Origin: Macropodus opercularis
Taxonomy: Eukaryota; Chordata; Actinopteri; Anabantiformes; Osphronemidae
Length of the DNA: 64,000 nucleotides
Direction of reading: 5' to 3'
Assembly: GCA_030770545.1 (NCBI GenBank)
Contig: CM061107.1
Coordinates: 4,738,001 to 4,802,000, forward strand
This document shows positions 25,489-38,300 of this stretch, one piece after another; the first letter of the stretch is position 1; every line of letters starts with the position of its first letter. The notes below the pieces were generated by a model, which ran no database searches, had not been told where the DNA came from, and was given only the letters and a program-made list of their open reading frames with translations. The translations under genes and the position numbers were made by a program.

Positions 25489-25566
25489 CCCCCCAAAAAC
25501 CAGAGCCACGAAAGAAAGAGAACGAGGCGAGGATGTTGTCAGGAGGCTTCTCCACAGCCTGTCAAG
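25489..25566 (+). other. weak exon candidate with donor at 25566/25567
   Basis: The donor CAAG|GTATGT is strong. Upstream (about 25360-25430) is a long CT-rich tract that could serve a splice acceptor at ...CTCTCAG|CTCC (25488/25489); alternatively this is a first exon, with an inverted CCAAT box at about 25471-25475. An ATG lies in the segment (GCGAGGATGTTGTCAGGAGG), but its 11 codons match nothing I know. Not called as a gene. Confidence 0.25.
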
Positions 25567-28050
25567 GTATGTCTGTTCTCCTTCTGTCTTCCTCCTGCTG
25601 GAATAAAAATCAGTTAGTGAAATGAAGCAAAATAAGCTTTGAACATGGTAGTAAGTGGACCTCCAGGAATGTATGCCTGCAGTATTATTTCTGGACATAG
25701 CGCTGAGCAGCAGGCGCTCTCTGTCCACAGCGGACTATAGTGTGCACTGTGAACACATTTGGACTGGATGACAGCCAGTGGTTGGTTGCTGCGGAGGATG
25801 TGGGCTGGTCCCTGGAGCCCAGCGGTTGTTCATTCATAAACCAGGTGGGAACTGTAAATGAAAACACAGACATCTCGCTGCCTGCACTTTCAAAGATCAC
25901 ATTGTGCTGTTTTTATGTAAGGAGCAGCAGGGCGTGTGGGAGTCCGACATCAACGACGTGTTTTGTAATTCTTTGAGAGAGTTTATCTACAAGTCTTCCC
26001 CTTGCAGTGCATTCATCTTTATAACAGCCCCCTGGCCCAAAAGCCAGACAATATGTGCTTTTATGGGGTGTTAGGTGAATCCCCCTGCATAACCGTAACA
26101 AGCTAAGGGCAGGACGGACATGTAGTGAATTCACTGTAATGCTATTTTCAGAAAAAAGCACAGGGAGACAATCTGGATAAGTTATCAGTCTGGCACCAGC
26201 ACTGCAGCCCAGTAAAATTAAGTTTATACCCAGCATCCTGTGTGTGATCAGGTTTAGGCTTTGGAGAAACTGTGCTTAGCTTTCAGGAAGGACGTGCTTC
26301 AAATTAAATATTGACATATAACGAATTCTTTTCTTTTTTTTTTTACCAGCACAGCCATCTTGACAAATGCTTCGACATATGACTTGAATTGCCACATGTG
26401 CTGGCTTTGTGGATAAGTCCAGTGTGAGCTCTTCACAGCTTTGTGCATTCCAACTAGTTCAATCTGGCTAAAACATCGTGCAAGCAGCCTTACAGAACAT
26501 GTTGCATAAGTGTATAAAGACATAAATGTCAGAAGACGCTGTGATGCCAACTGGCCACACTACAAACAGCACAACCAAGTGCAGACAACCTGAAGTATAA
26601 AATATACATCGGATTATTACAAAGGCATCTCAAGACGTGGGCTGGGCTGTCTGCACAATACAGCCAGTGACACAGACACGAACAAGCTCTGCCTTTAACC
26701 GGCTAATTGCATTTGGCAGACGTAAGTAGCTGTACATGTTTTTGGTGGATTTGATTTGTCTGTTGGATGCAATCAATCCACAAACAAATGCATCTTTATC
26801 ATTAAATCTACAAGATGAGCAGTCGGTGCCACTGACAGAATCAGCAGCTGTTTGTATCACTGCTTCTCCAGCCAGTAGCTGAATTCATGGTATTTGTAAT
26901 TCAGCATTTGCTTTCCTTCCTGAATTAACTAAAGCCAACAAGAGTAAAATACAACAGCTCCACTCAGACAGGTCGTAGTAGTGGTAGTAGTAGTAGTAGT
27001 AGTATTGCTGCTGCACTGCTAAACATCACTCAACATCATTTTTCAGGCACTTCAGTGACAGACCACATTCGACTCACCTTGACCCAGTTTTGAAACGGAA
27101 AAATGATCCTCTGTATTCGTTTCGCTGTGCCTCTTACACACATCACAGACATCACAGCAGCACATCCGAGATGAACGTAATATTGATTTCACATCATCAT
27201 ATGACTTTTTTAATTCTAAATAATCAAGTCATACTTTTACAGGTCAGCCCAAAAATGGAAAAATGGTTCAAATATTTACCCATAAAAACTAAATAAATCA
27301 GCTGAGAGTGCAGTTTAAGTGGCCAGTGACAAATTGGGGAATGAGAGCTATTTAAAGTCTGTTAATAGGAGACAAATCAGGAACTGTACACGCACTGAGA
27401 GCAGCAAACGTCATCCAATCTAAAGTAATGATGAAATATATAACCTAATACTGGTACTACTACTAGGTTTAATTGTTTTCATTCTCCATTTGTTCTTTGT
27501 TTCTTTTTAATATAGCTTCTTTGTGGACTTTAAATAGTTCATCTTGCATCTTGCAACAATAACCTATTGAACATGAGAAGCAATAAAACATCTAAAAGCT
27601 CAGTGACATGGATGAGGTGTTGGTACCCTGCAAATCAAACGTTTGCTTCTGCATCCTGCTGCAACTGTGAATAACAATTACCTAAAAAATGTCCAATGTC
27701 CGTTGGTGGGAAATGTTCACATTAGCAAGTTCAGGGATGGCTTACAAGCCTGGAACAGGCTGAAATCAATGCTTCCTGTCACCTTTTAGTAGGACAAATG
27801 GCGCCTATTGTTCCAGTCCATCCCTCCCCCTAACTTAGACAGCTGGGGTAGATACACAGGCCAAAAAGGAAGAGGTCTAAGAGGAGTCTAAACACACCAG
27901 CAGACACACCGGTGTATGGTGACTTTCAAGGGCTTCAGAGAGAGGGACGTGCACAGCCCAGCTCTGAAAGAGTCAGTCACAGCTTGGAGTGTGGTGTGTA
28001 GTAACTTTTATCACGGGCTGTTTCCAAACAGGCCACAGGCGCACGAGCAG
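25567..28050. other. non-coding region, 25.6-28.1 kb
   Basis: No supported gene. It contains an imperfect (GTA)n microsatellite (26975-27004) and a T-rich run near 26334-26344. The open frame that begins at 27916 runs through a GT repeat and is rejected. Confidence 0.55.
26975..27004. repeat. (GTA)n trinucleotide repeat
   Basis: Imperfect at the left, perfect from about 26984. Confidence 0.9.
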
Positions 28051-28052
28051 TT

Positions 28053-28054
<2 letters not shown>

Positions 28055-28084
<30 letters not shown>
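28055..28084. repeat. (GT)15 microsatellite
   Basis: Fifteen uninterrupted GT units at the left border of the CpG-rich block. Confidence 0.97.
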
Positions 28085-28087
<3 letters not shown>

Positions 28088-28138
28088 CGTGTCTGGTGGA
28101 CCGGAGTCTGGATGCTGCTTGGCACAGTCATGGCTCCT

Positions 28139-28146
28139 TGACGTCA
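28139..28146. promoter_or_regulatory. palindromic CRE (TGACGTCA)
   Basis: A perfect CREB/ATF site at the edge of the CpG island. CGTCA half-sites recur at about 28261 and 28296. Confidence 0.55.
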
Positions 28147-28160
28147 GCGCTCAGCCCAGC

Positions 28161-28191
28161 CTGCTGCTGCTGCTGCTGCCGCCGCTGCTGC
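28161..28191. repeat. (CTG)6 CCGCCG (CTG) triplet tract
   Basis: Six CTG units, then CCGCCG and further CTG units, inside the CpG island. It gives polycysteine, polyleucine or polyalanine depending on frame; no coding role is supported. Confidence 0.9.
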
Positions 28192-28490
28192 TCTCAAACA
28201 TGTCTTTGTTATTCAGAGCTTTCCGTCAGAGAGCGGCGACCTGCAAAACACGGAGGGTGGCGTCAGCGCCGAGGATCGCGGGCGCGAGCACGACAGCGTC
28301 AGCGCGTGTGCGCGTCTGTGCGTAAAGCTGGGGTTTGTTGTTTTTTACTAACAGACGCAGCTAATACACAGTAAAACCTACTGCAGTCACGGTTTATCGA
28401 AACAAAAAATGCAAATATAATAATAATGTGCGCTTTTCATTTTTACGGGCCAATTAGAAGTTTAATAAATGTTTCATGGCAGTTTTATGA

Positions 28491-28514
28491 ATTATTATTA
28501 TTATTATTATTATT
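28491..28514. repeat. (ATT)8 microsatellite
   Basis: Uninterrupted ATT units in the AT-rich part between the CpG-dense segments. Confidence 0.95.
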
Positions 28515-28989
28515 GGACCATAGGAACTCAATTATACGCTTTTACTGCTTTACTGTTTCTGTGCTTAGTCGTTTATCTGTATTATTTTGTTTACTAGTTG
28601 CGTTGGTGTATTAAAATAAGTATTGTGCTGCATGTAACTGAAATAAGTCGTTTACAAATTAAGAGCGTTTCGCTGTGTATTGATTCCTAATATTGTTGCT
28701 GCTCATTAGCTGTTGATGTTGTGCTTACTCAGTTAAGATCACTTTTACTTTTATAGTGTGGAACTCTAATGCGAACTGTCTTGGCCCGGGTCGGTGCCAC
28801 GGCCAGAGCGGGTGGCTCCAGCACATCCACCACCAGATGGTCGCAGAGCGGAGCGACAGTCCGGCTCCGCTCCCTCTTCTCTCCCCTCTTGGCTTCTCCT
28901 CCGCGCAAAATCCGCGACACATTTTGTCAGCAGCCACCGAGCATAGGTCCCTTTGGTAATAGAATAGCCAATGTAATTTGACACTTCAA

Positions 28990-29124
28990 CTTACTGCGCT
29001 CTCTTCGAGTCTATTCAGTTACTCACCCACTGACGTTGAGCCCATTCTCAGTGGCCGTGAGGGGGAAGATATTTAAAAAACAAGAGCCGAACATTACCGA
29101 GGACTTTCTTCGCTTACTAACCCG
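28990..29124 (+). other. candidate untranslated first exon (3' end at 29124)
   Basis: The 3' limit is defined by CCCG|GTGAGTCG, a near-ideal splice donor within the CpG island. The 5' limit is a guess: CCAAT lies near 28967 and a TATA-like AAGATATTTAAAAA near 29066. No start codon opens a recognisable protein, so an untranslated exon is the simplest reading. Confidence 0.35.
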
Positions 29125-32100
29125 GTGAGTCGCTGCAAACTTAACGTTGCCCGTTCCCGGTGTCGCGCTGCGAGCCTCTTGTCTCGGAAAGGTTTTGTTT
29201 CCACTTTGGCTCAGATTGTTTCTCAACAATAGAGTGACCACTTGAACTAGCGCAGGGGAGCGCGTCGGAGCCTGGAACGATAACGCGCAGCTTTTCTATT
29301 TACTACCACGCTGCTCTGCGCCGTCGGGATTGGACCGGCGGGCTGTGGAGCAGGTTGTGCATTTCGTCAGTAACAGATGCCGCGTTGATCTCTGAGCGTT
29401 GGGGCTTGGAGGCTACATTGTAGCAGCCCGTGTGCAGTTCGCTTGCAGAATGAATCATGCCGCGATGCGTGTGTGCGCGTCTGCGTGCGTGTGTGACCAA
29501 GGTCTAGAGGTAAATGTCGCCTTTTGCCTTTTGGCTTCCGATGCGCACATGGGTTTTGTGTAACGTAGGTTTAATGCTGCTGGTGCGTGCGAGCTGAAGG
29601 CGAGACGGCGGCCGCTGCGGTGCGCGTGTTACACGCTCATTCATTGAAATGGTTAATTGTTCATATCTGAACTTCATTAACGGCTGCACGTGTGCGTTCG
29701 ACTAGCATTGGAGATTCGTGCATGTGTCACAGCCTGGAGTTATCCTGCTGCTCTGGTTTATGATTGATTCATAAGAGTTGAACAAGTTGACTTCTGAAAT
29801 TGCAGCACTTGGAATATGGAACCAGTCGAGGTTTAGAGGGTGATCTCACAGAGCTGCTCTCCTTTAAACTTCTCTCCAGGAAGCTAAACGCATAAACAGG
29901 TTGGGAAATATAAGGTCTGTTTCATAATCACTGTCCAGGAGTCCTTTATATACATGCATCAACATGGACATATACATGCAGATGTTTGTCGTGTCTTGTC
30001 CAGGAGCGCTCTGTCTGTTTGTTATGTTGTTGAAAAGTGTTGGTTGCTTATTTATTTATAATGTGTGTAATCCAAGAGTGACTGGTTTGAGTAGCTGCTG
30101 AGCTGACAGGCCTCTTGACTCATGTCACACTAGGAAGTTTCCATCTTTGTGCACCTGGTCCTTTGATGGCTCTTTGCTTAAATCCCTGCCTGGGCCAACC
30201 TTTTCATCTGCATGCATCACAAACACTTGTCACATGTGTGATTAAATGCTGATTGAGCTCTGATTGTGCAGGGAAACTTCAAACTTCCAGTGGCTTCCTA
30301 GATTAGTGGTGGTGTCAGACAGACGAGTCGTTTTTCTTGTCCCCTCCCTGTAACCCTCAGGTTGGGGTCCTTGGATAACCGTGGGGCAGACCCCACCAGG
30401 CTGACCTTCTTCTATTCAAGCTGAGGATGTTGAAACACCAGCCGTCAAACAAAAGACACATTGAAAAAGAGCTCTGCAACTCAGCACGTGTGTCTGGGCG
30501 CTGAAGTAGACCATTTATTAACTCTCAGTTTCCTGCTGGCCAATGAAAAGCGTCATCACGTAACAAGACAGAGAGAACCTGTAAAAGGTCTTTTGGCACA
30601 GCTGCCCTAAATATGCATCTAATTATTTGTCACACCTCAAATATCTTTTAGGTTTATACCCCTGAAGCTGACATTCGTCTTTCTGTCCAAAGTCTGTGTG
30701 TGGCGCCGTGGATTGACAATGGCAACACGTTTCTAGCAGAGGGTGGGAGTTTTCACTCTTGCTTTTCCTCCCACCCGACGAGGTATGAGTTAAGGCGGAA
30801 ACTGAAAATGGCCGTGCCACATGGGAAATTATTCAACTCTCAGATCAGAGAGGACACACAAGAGGCCTCATTACCTCCAGCAGCACTGCTGGCCGGTGTG
30901 AGAGGGGAACAAGAGCCACCATGTCTCAACCAGCCTCCCTCACCTGCTGAAATGTTGCAGAGTGCTGCATGTGATGTGGCTTTTTGTCTGAAAGTATTCC
31001 AGCTGAAGCATAATGTGCAGTGTCACTTTACACCCACACAGTATGGATGTAGGCATCGCTTCGAAACATGGCAGCCGTGTTTACTCTGCACTACAGCGGC
31101 AAAATTAAACCTTCCAGCCCGAACCTCCTTTTACCCACAATGTGTGCTTAAGTAGCCGGTAAACATGGCTGTTATGTGGTGTATAATGTCATAATGTTAT
31201 TGATTCAGCCTGGGAATTCCACTTGCAGAGAGCAGCTCCCGCTTACTGAGAACTCTCCAAAGCCCTATAACAGGAACAAGGCGCACGGCTAAGCACGCGG
31301 CTGCTCTTCCTCTATGGTCAGAGCCTGTGGGAGGTTTGTGTAGGTTTCGCTCAAGGTCTTTTTTGTGTTGTCTTTGCACGACAGAATAAACTCTTGGGAT
31401 GAATCACCCCCACTGGTGTAGCTGTTTTCAGTGAGTAAGGAGAGCGCAGGGCAAGCGCTGGGCTCGCCCTACAGAAAGTGTGTCACTGGGCAGCTGGAGC
31501 AGCTTAATCATGAGGTTTACTTCAGTGTCAAACAGCACTTAATGTTTAAAGTTCCCTATTATTATGTTACGTGTGAGCAATTACCACACAGTGAGGGTTA
31601 TCTTGATACTGCAGTATCTCTGGGAGTGAGACTGCATTGATATCTAGTATTAAAAATGCATTTACTCAAGCACTGTGAGCAAGTAATGCTTCATTCATAA
31701 TGTTTAGATGGAAATTCTCCTTTAAGAGAACAGACATCAGTCATGTTATTGTTGAGCTGATGTTTTGGTTTTTGTATTTAATTGTATTGGTCTTAATGAA
31801 CTTTTATTGCCGTTCCACCTGTAATGTGGTAGTTTGTACCCTGCTCATTTGATTTTAACGCCTCACCAGTTGAAATCGCACAATAAGCAGCTGCTCTGCC
31901 GTGTAACACCATATTCTGCTGGACGGTGTTATTCTGCATTCCGTGTGTGTGTGTGTGCTTGTGATGATTGTGACTGCAGCAACAGCGCAGCTTTCCACCA
32001 AAGTTTTCTGTTCCTGACGTGGAGAATGGTCAGACTGTACCTGTGAGCTTGACTGTTGACTGTTAATATGAAGCTTCTATTTTCAAAACACGGCTCAGGG

Positions 32101-35100
32101 AAAGGGAATCTGTGTGTGTTTGCGGAGGAGGGAGATGCAGAGCGCAGCGAGGGCTGGGAGAGGTGCTGGGAGTGACGCCAGACCACACATCATTTAATCA
32201 TTTTAGAGTGTGCAGCCACTTTGTGCATATTTTTGGTTGCATTGGTGATAGGAGTTGTTATTGTGCAAACTGTAGGCAGAGAAAGGGCTTGACAGCAGCG
32301 AGGACAGTTTGATGGGGAGAAGAAATCCTCCTTTGGGCTTAAAGTTGTGTCAAGCGGATCGATTTAGGCTTTATTCCTAAAATGGAATAATAATAGTCGT
32401 GTATTTTTGATGCTGCAGCTCGTGACGTTTGGAGAAATGTGACGAAACAACTTAAAAACTGCGGAGGGATGACCATTGTGCATATTAGCTTTGGATTTGA
32501 ACGTGTCCTTTTGGCTTAATCCCACTGTTGACTTGCCTGCTAAGTACTGAGTGTGTTATTATTGCTCTTTTTAGGGAACCCCTCTCTGCATAATCTCACT
32601 TAATCTAACATATCCCCTTTATAATAGACTGGGAATGATGTGACTTTATAGAGAAAGCTTTAGCGTAGATCCATACCAAACAGTGTGCCGGTTGCTTCCC
32701 CAACCCCTCTGGCAAAGCTCTTGTGAAAATGCAAGTGACCTCTGCGCCCCTTGTTAGCCCGAACAATAGGCCTGCCTCCTGCTACAGCTGCAGCCATGCT
32801 GGAGGGGAAGTTAGCCGGAACAGAAAACACACATGTCATGATTAATAGGTTCAAATACTGTATTTTTGTCTTGTTCCTGTGCCTGCTTGGTGCAGCAGGA
32901 AATGGCCTTTTTACTTAAAATCTCAATTGTGCGGTGTTTTTAGCGCAGCAGTTAATTTCTAAGATCTAGGCCCAATTTATTCACCGTCTCGCGTCCTCAG
33001 CAAGGTTAAACAGGCGAGTTAGAGTGCACAGAATAGTTGTAAAAATAAGAAAACTACTCAGGGTGGGATATAATTGGGGCTCTTGAGGCCCCCCAGCAGT
33101 CGCAGGCTCATGCATGTTGAATGTGACATGCTGTGAAAAACATACACAGATGATGTCAGAGTGCAGCAGTGCAGCGTTAAGTGTAAATGAAAGGCTCTGA
33201 ATCATGAATAACATCCGCCTTCTCCAAAGTCTCAGCTTCTATAAATTAAACAAGGGCCGGTCCAGGAAGCCTGAAGGGTTGTCAGATTTCGAAACATGCG
33301 ATAGTGTTGCACGACAGCCATGTTTCGCTCTTACGCTTCACTATGCGCCGGGAATCTAGTACCTGCCCTCGAAATTTGAAAAGGTCTGAAGAGGTGTAGT
33401 CTCGCTACCCAAAAACGTGCTGGACAGACTCCACTGTAGCGTCACCGCTCCAGAGAAAGAGATCACACCTCTGATGAGGGATGAAGGTGGTTCTGAGCAA
33501 GTAGTGGAATTACATTCAACAGAGCCTGCGGGGGTCCATATCTCATTGTTCTGTGACAGGGAAAATTAACTGGGATTTACTAATACACAGGGAACGTCCT
33601 TCCCCCATCCTGTGTCACTCTCAAAGAAAGGGTCTGGGGGGTAATCTCCTTCCCCAGCAACAACCCCCTTTTCTACCCGCTTGCAATTCACACACACCTC
33701 CCCAAACACAAATGGCGACAAATTTACTATCAAGATGTAAAACACATGTAGATAAAGACGCTGACATGTTGCACCGCTTCGCTTTCGTCTGTTGCTGTGT
33801 GTCGACACACAGGAGGCTTCTATGTAAATATCGCTTTGCATTTCACCTGTTTTCCTTTGCATAGTCACTGCGGCGAAGCCTGACATGACCCGGAGTGAAG
33901 AGGCCACTTTGCCTGTGGTTTGTTCACATTTGATTCACACGACATCAATAACCAACCCAACAACTGTGAGCATTTTGGTTCTGACTGTCGCGGGTTAAAC
34001 TGATTAACCCTTTCATTGTAGTAAAGTGTCTCTGCCGACGACGGAGCGCAGGCAGTAGCGACACCTCGCCCGCAGCCTGCGTCTCAGCTTACACTGTACC
34101 CTGAGTCTAGCACGGTGTCTGTGTGCGGTCGGTTACCCAGGTGTGACGCATGCATCACAGACCGGAGCTGATACACTGACTTGACAGCTGCGAGCAGCGA
34201 GAGGAGGCTGCGATACATTAAACACTACTAGCATCTGATTTGGGATTCAGTCAGGATCCACACACTTACTGTATGTTCTGTCTCCGATGATTTCATAGGA
34301 TCCATACGCTGGTGTGTTATGAATAACAATAGAAGGCCCAGCACAGACGTGTAGTGACAGATTCGTGCTCTGCCGAGGGAGTGTGTGAACAACCTCATGT
34401 TTCAGGACGTGCTCGTGTGTTTGTGTATGAGCACAGCATGTAGGTGACCAGAAATACGGCCTGTAGCCACGTGCGCCGTCGTCCCAGCGGTGACTTTAAA
34501 TAACTCCTCTGCAAACACGTCAAGTGTGTTTCCTTAAGTTCCCTCGTCCGGTGGCCGCTGAGCTGAGCGAGCTGCTAGAGACAAGAGATTGTTTGGTACA
34601 CTCGCACTAATCACAGACACCATAACAACTACTGCCGCTGATGACTGTTAATTAATTGGGCAGCGTTGTGTGGATGTAAACACCCAGGGAGAGACACATA
34701 TGCAGGCACACTTCACACGCCTATTTATAGGTGCAGATTGCATAAGTTTTTCTCTAACAACAGGGTGTTCTCACTTAGTCAGTATCAAACAGAGAAAAGC
34801 TGCAACTGACCGCATTATTTTTACACACTCGTGTTGCACCCCCTACTCCTTCTTGGCAAACGGTGTCTGGCCCAACGGGTCCCACGCCTTACAAAAATGT
34901 TGACGGCCGACGCTATTTTTGACCATCTGCTCTAAAAGGAGGGTATGTTTGAGTCACAGACGCCGTGGTGTGAGGCTGGGCCCGTGATGTGCCTGGCATG
35001 TGGAGAGAGGGGGGTGGGGGGTGGAGAGGGATGGTTCACCCGAGGGCCCAGCATCCTCCGTGTCAGCATGGACGCACACAGTGTGTGGCTGGTTTGACTA

Positions 35101-35130
35101 ATGTGTGTTACATTAGCATGAAGGCTGATG

Positions 35131-35157
35131 GAAGGGAGGGAAGGAGGGAGGGAGGAG
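35131..35157. repeat. GGGA/GGAA purine-rich simple repeat
   Basis: Imperfect tetranucleotide purine tract. Confidence 0.8.
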
Positions 35158-35306
35158 CAGATCCTCCACATTCTGGATGAAAAACAAGAGAGAAGATATC
35201 CTTGTGCTTGACTCATGGTGTAAACATCATCAGAGAGATGAAATAGTCTGAGGTCAGAAATGTCTCAACAACAGTGTCTGTCTCATTCCACCTCTCAGTC
35301 TCCTCT

Positions 35307-35322
35307 TGTGTGTGTGTGTGTG
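35307..35322. repeat. (TG)8 microsatellite
   Basis: Eight TG units. Confidence 0.9.
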
Positions 35323-38300
35323 TTATTTGTGAGGTAGGAATGTGAAACCTAATCTAGTCTGTCTGGGTGGGGGGGCGGCCACTCTGAGCTTCTTTTTCAG
35401 AATTATCCCTATGTGTTGACTTTTCTCTCAGAGTTTATGACTCGCTGTAACGCAACTTTAATATTTATCCTTTGTTTTGACTGGCTGTGTCGCCCTTGAT
35501 TCAATAAGCTTATGTACGAATCTGTCTTCTTAACACTATGTGCGCTTAAAGTTAAAAAGTTGACTGTTTTTTACCTCTTACACTCAACCAATCAGCGTTT
35601 CCTTGCTAATTAATCTGTGCTTTATTTTCTAAATGGAGCAACTAATTGAGTCCATAAAATGTCAATACATAGCAAAAAGCATCGGTTTTCCAGAATCAGA
35701 AAGGTCTTTTTTAATTATCTCATTGGGTTGGACTGGATTCTGCAGAGTTTAGCTGCAGTTGCTCCTTTATTTTCGCACCACCACCCAAATCATACCTGTT
35801 ACTTCAAGCTATGATAATTCCTGGATACGCTGTGATGTTGTTGTTTTTAATTACATTTTCTGCCATCGACTGATGTTGAGGAACAATTTTTAAAAAGCAG
35901 ATTAACGGAGTCTGTGTATCCTGCATCCTCTTTGTGTGGCAGTGGCGCTTTGCTCGGAGGAGGGAGGTGGAGAAGATCGCGTGAGCTGTAATTATATTTA
36001 TGTTGGGTCCCATTCAGTCTGTCACAGTAAATTTTGCCTGACTTGTCATATTGCAAATCATTACAGCGGATTAAATGCCGGTTATGAACTCAAAAGGCAG
36101 AGGAAGGAATTCCCATTTATCCTTGTGATCGCTGTATTTGTTTGTTTTTGACAACCTAGTTGTGATGATATTAGCCATACAGTGTTTCCTGGATGTTTTC
36201 AATAAATTTTAATTGGGAGGAGAATGGGTAGTGTCACCAGCGTAGCTTTGAAGAAAACCCCTTTCAAAAGAGTGGGCAGCCTTCCAAGAGTGGAAGAATG
36301 GCTGTGAAAGCCTTGATGTTTCACAAGCCATCCTCCGCTTGCTTTGTTTTCTTATTTTTCTGGGATCAGTCTAAGTCTAATGGGCAGCGATGGAAAGTTT
36401 GACTTCACTCCTGGCAAGTGGCGTCCGTCCATCTGAGCAGGAAGCAGCGAGAGAACGTGTTTGATTCATCTCAATCAGCTGCTATGTGCTGGTGACTGAT
36501 AATCAGTTCTGCAAGCTTCTTATACACATTGTCCAAACTTACATAGTGATTGACTGACGGCTGCTCGTAGCAGCTCTCAGCTACGTGATATTATTCACAA
36601 ATATCCTAATGTTTACTTCAGTCCCTCATTCATTAGTAAGTGGCACAAATCATTTCTTCCAAATCAATAAAAAGATTAGTTCAAAATAAATGAACTTCAT
36701 TTCCAGAGCTCTCAGACAACAATACTATTGTTATGCTTCTTGTTTTTCTCCCCTCATGAATGTTCGGCAGTTAAATCAACTTATGGCAGCCAGTTGCTAT
36801 GCATGTGCAAAGCCTCACATGTCTGAGCTGTTGCTTCATTTGTCTACGAAATCGCTTGTTTGGAGAAGCCCTGAATGTTGCATCCCTCGATTTGTATGCG
36901 AATCGCATCTACCCAAATAAAGTCTCAAGAATTTCCCTAATGTTCACTGTAGCAAAATCACATTTCAGCCTTATTTATGATGCTGTCTATACCTGAAGAC
37001 ACGATTCCATCCTTAATCTTTCCTCAACGCTCTTCCTTGCTATATATTATGGATTTTAGCAGGCTGGGAGTTCTGAGAGGGAAAGTATGAATTATTTGTG
37101 TCGTTACTTTTGCCGCTGATTGGAGGTGTTTTGCATCATAAACAGCCAAGACAACAAGTGAAAAATTAATGAGAAATATTTTTCAATGACATAGTTTATG
37201 ATGCATGTTGTGTGATGTTACTGATGACTCAAATTCATAGTCTGAGTGCTAGCCATCAATTTTCAACATGTCATTTTTCAGCTACTGAGTATTTGTTTTC
37301 ATTAGATGTCAGAGTTTGTATTGTCATGCTAATTTACTCTAGGAGTGGATGAAAGCTTCAAATCAGCATAGGAGGATGTTGTAGAAGAGTAGTGCACACT
37401 TTGGAGAAGTCTCAAAGCGTCTTTTTTAATATTTAGCTCCTGTCAGTTAAAATCAAAAACTTTCTCACTTTCTCTAAAGCCCAGACAGAAAGAGGGGTGG
37501 AGGAAGCTGCTTCACGGGTGAAAGCCCTCACACATGAATATTTAATGGTTGCATTTTAACCAGAGTCATAAAATCCAAGAGGATGTGGCTGAAAGGGAGC
37601 AGTGAGGAGTGTGCAAAGTAGGCTGCATTGTTTCTTTACAGTCTGAGCTGGATGCCTGAAAGCCATGTAAGTCTTTCTGCTTTCTGCCTCTGCACAGTGA
37701 TTCAAATATGTGGATCGTGCCGGGTTAATTTAATGACCGGGCCACGTTTAGCGACGTGTTGCCGCCTGTTTTTGCAGGGTAAGCAGCTTGTTGTACAGCA
37801 CCATGAAGAAATCCTGGACCTGAAGGGGCCAAATTAAAAATGTTTCATTTTGACACTTCCTCAATACACTCAAGAAAATGGATTTGATACACTTAATCCA
37901 TTTGGCCACTTGACCAGATTCAGAAGCAACATCTATTCAATACTCATCAATTTTAGCTTAATGGAGTTTGAGCCAAAAAGAAAAAACACAGGGAAAAGAA
38001 AAGAGGATCTGTGGATTTTTAATGTGCAACCTCCGCTGCTTCTTTCCTTCTCTTAGTATTGTCATGCATTTTTAAAATTCTCTTCAGCTGAGCCAGACTC
38101 GCTGCAGACAGACACTGAGCTGATTGTTAAGTTTGATAAAGCTCTATACTTGGATGTAGAGGCGTTATTTTTGTGTATGCAAGCTTTACTTCACCAAGGT
38201 AATCATCTGCCGTCCAATATTGAATCAAGTTAAATGGAGGCTTAAATTGCAATCACTTTACTTAGCCCAACTATTATATTTAATATTGCTTTGTGGAAAA

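Larger units (their letters stand above)
28085..29650 (+). promoter_or_regulatory. CpG island, probable promoter of a plus-strand gene
   Basis: CpG is dense at 28138-28322, 28769-28920 and 29240-29640, separated by an AT-rich part at about 28380-28740. The block carries a palindromic CRE (28139), CCAAT near 28967 and a strong plus-strand donor at 29124/29125. The long downstream stretch without coding sequence would then be a first intron. In mammals the next large gene beyond POLR3A in this direction is ZMIZ1, with untranslated 5' exons. That would fit, but no coding sequence proves it. Confidence 0.55.

Noticed and set aside
27916..28374. 152-codon plus-strand open frame
   Set aside because: It runs through the GT microsatellite (giving VCVCVC) and the CTG tract (giving poly-Cys); the remainder resembles no protein family.
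28829..28844. CTCF-like CCACCAGATGGTC in the CpG island
   Set aside because: At least two departures in the core positions; weaker than the sites reported.
30700..31155. 151-codon plus-strand open frame
   Set aside because: No recognisable domain and no clear promoter. Kept only as the best single-exon ORF of its region; a conservation test would be needed to revive it.
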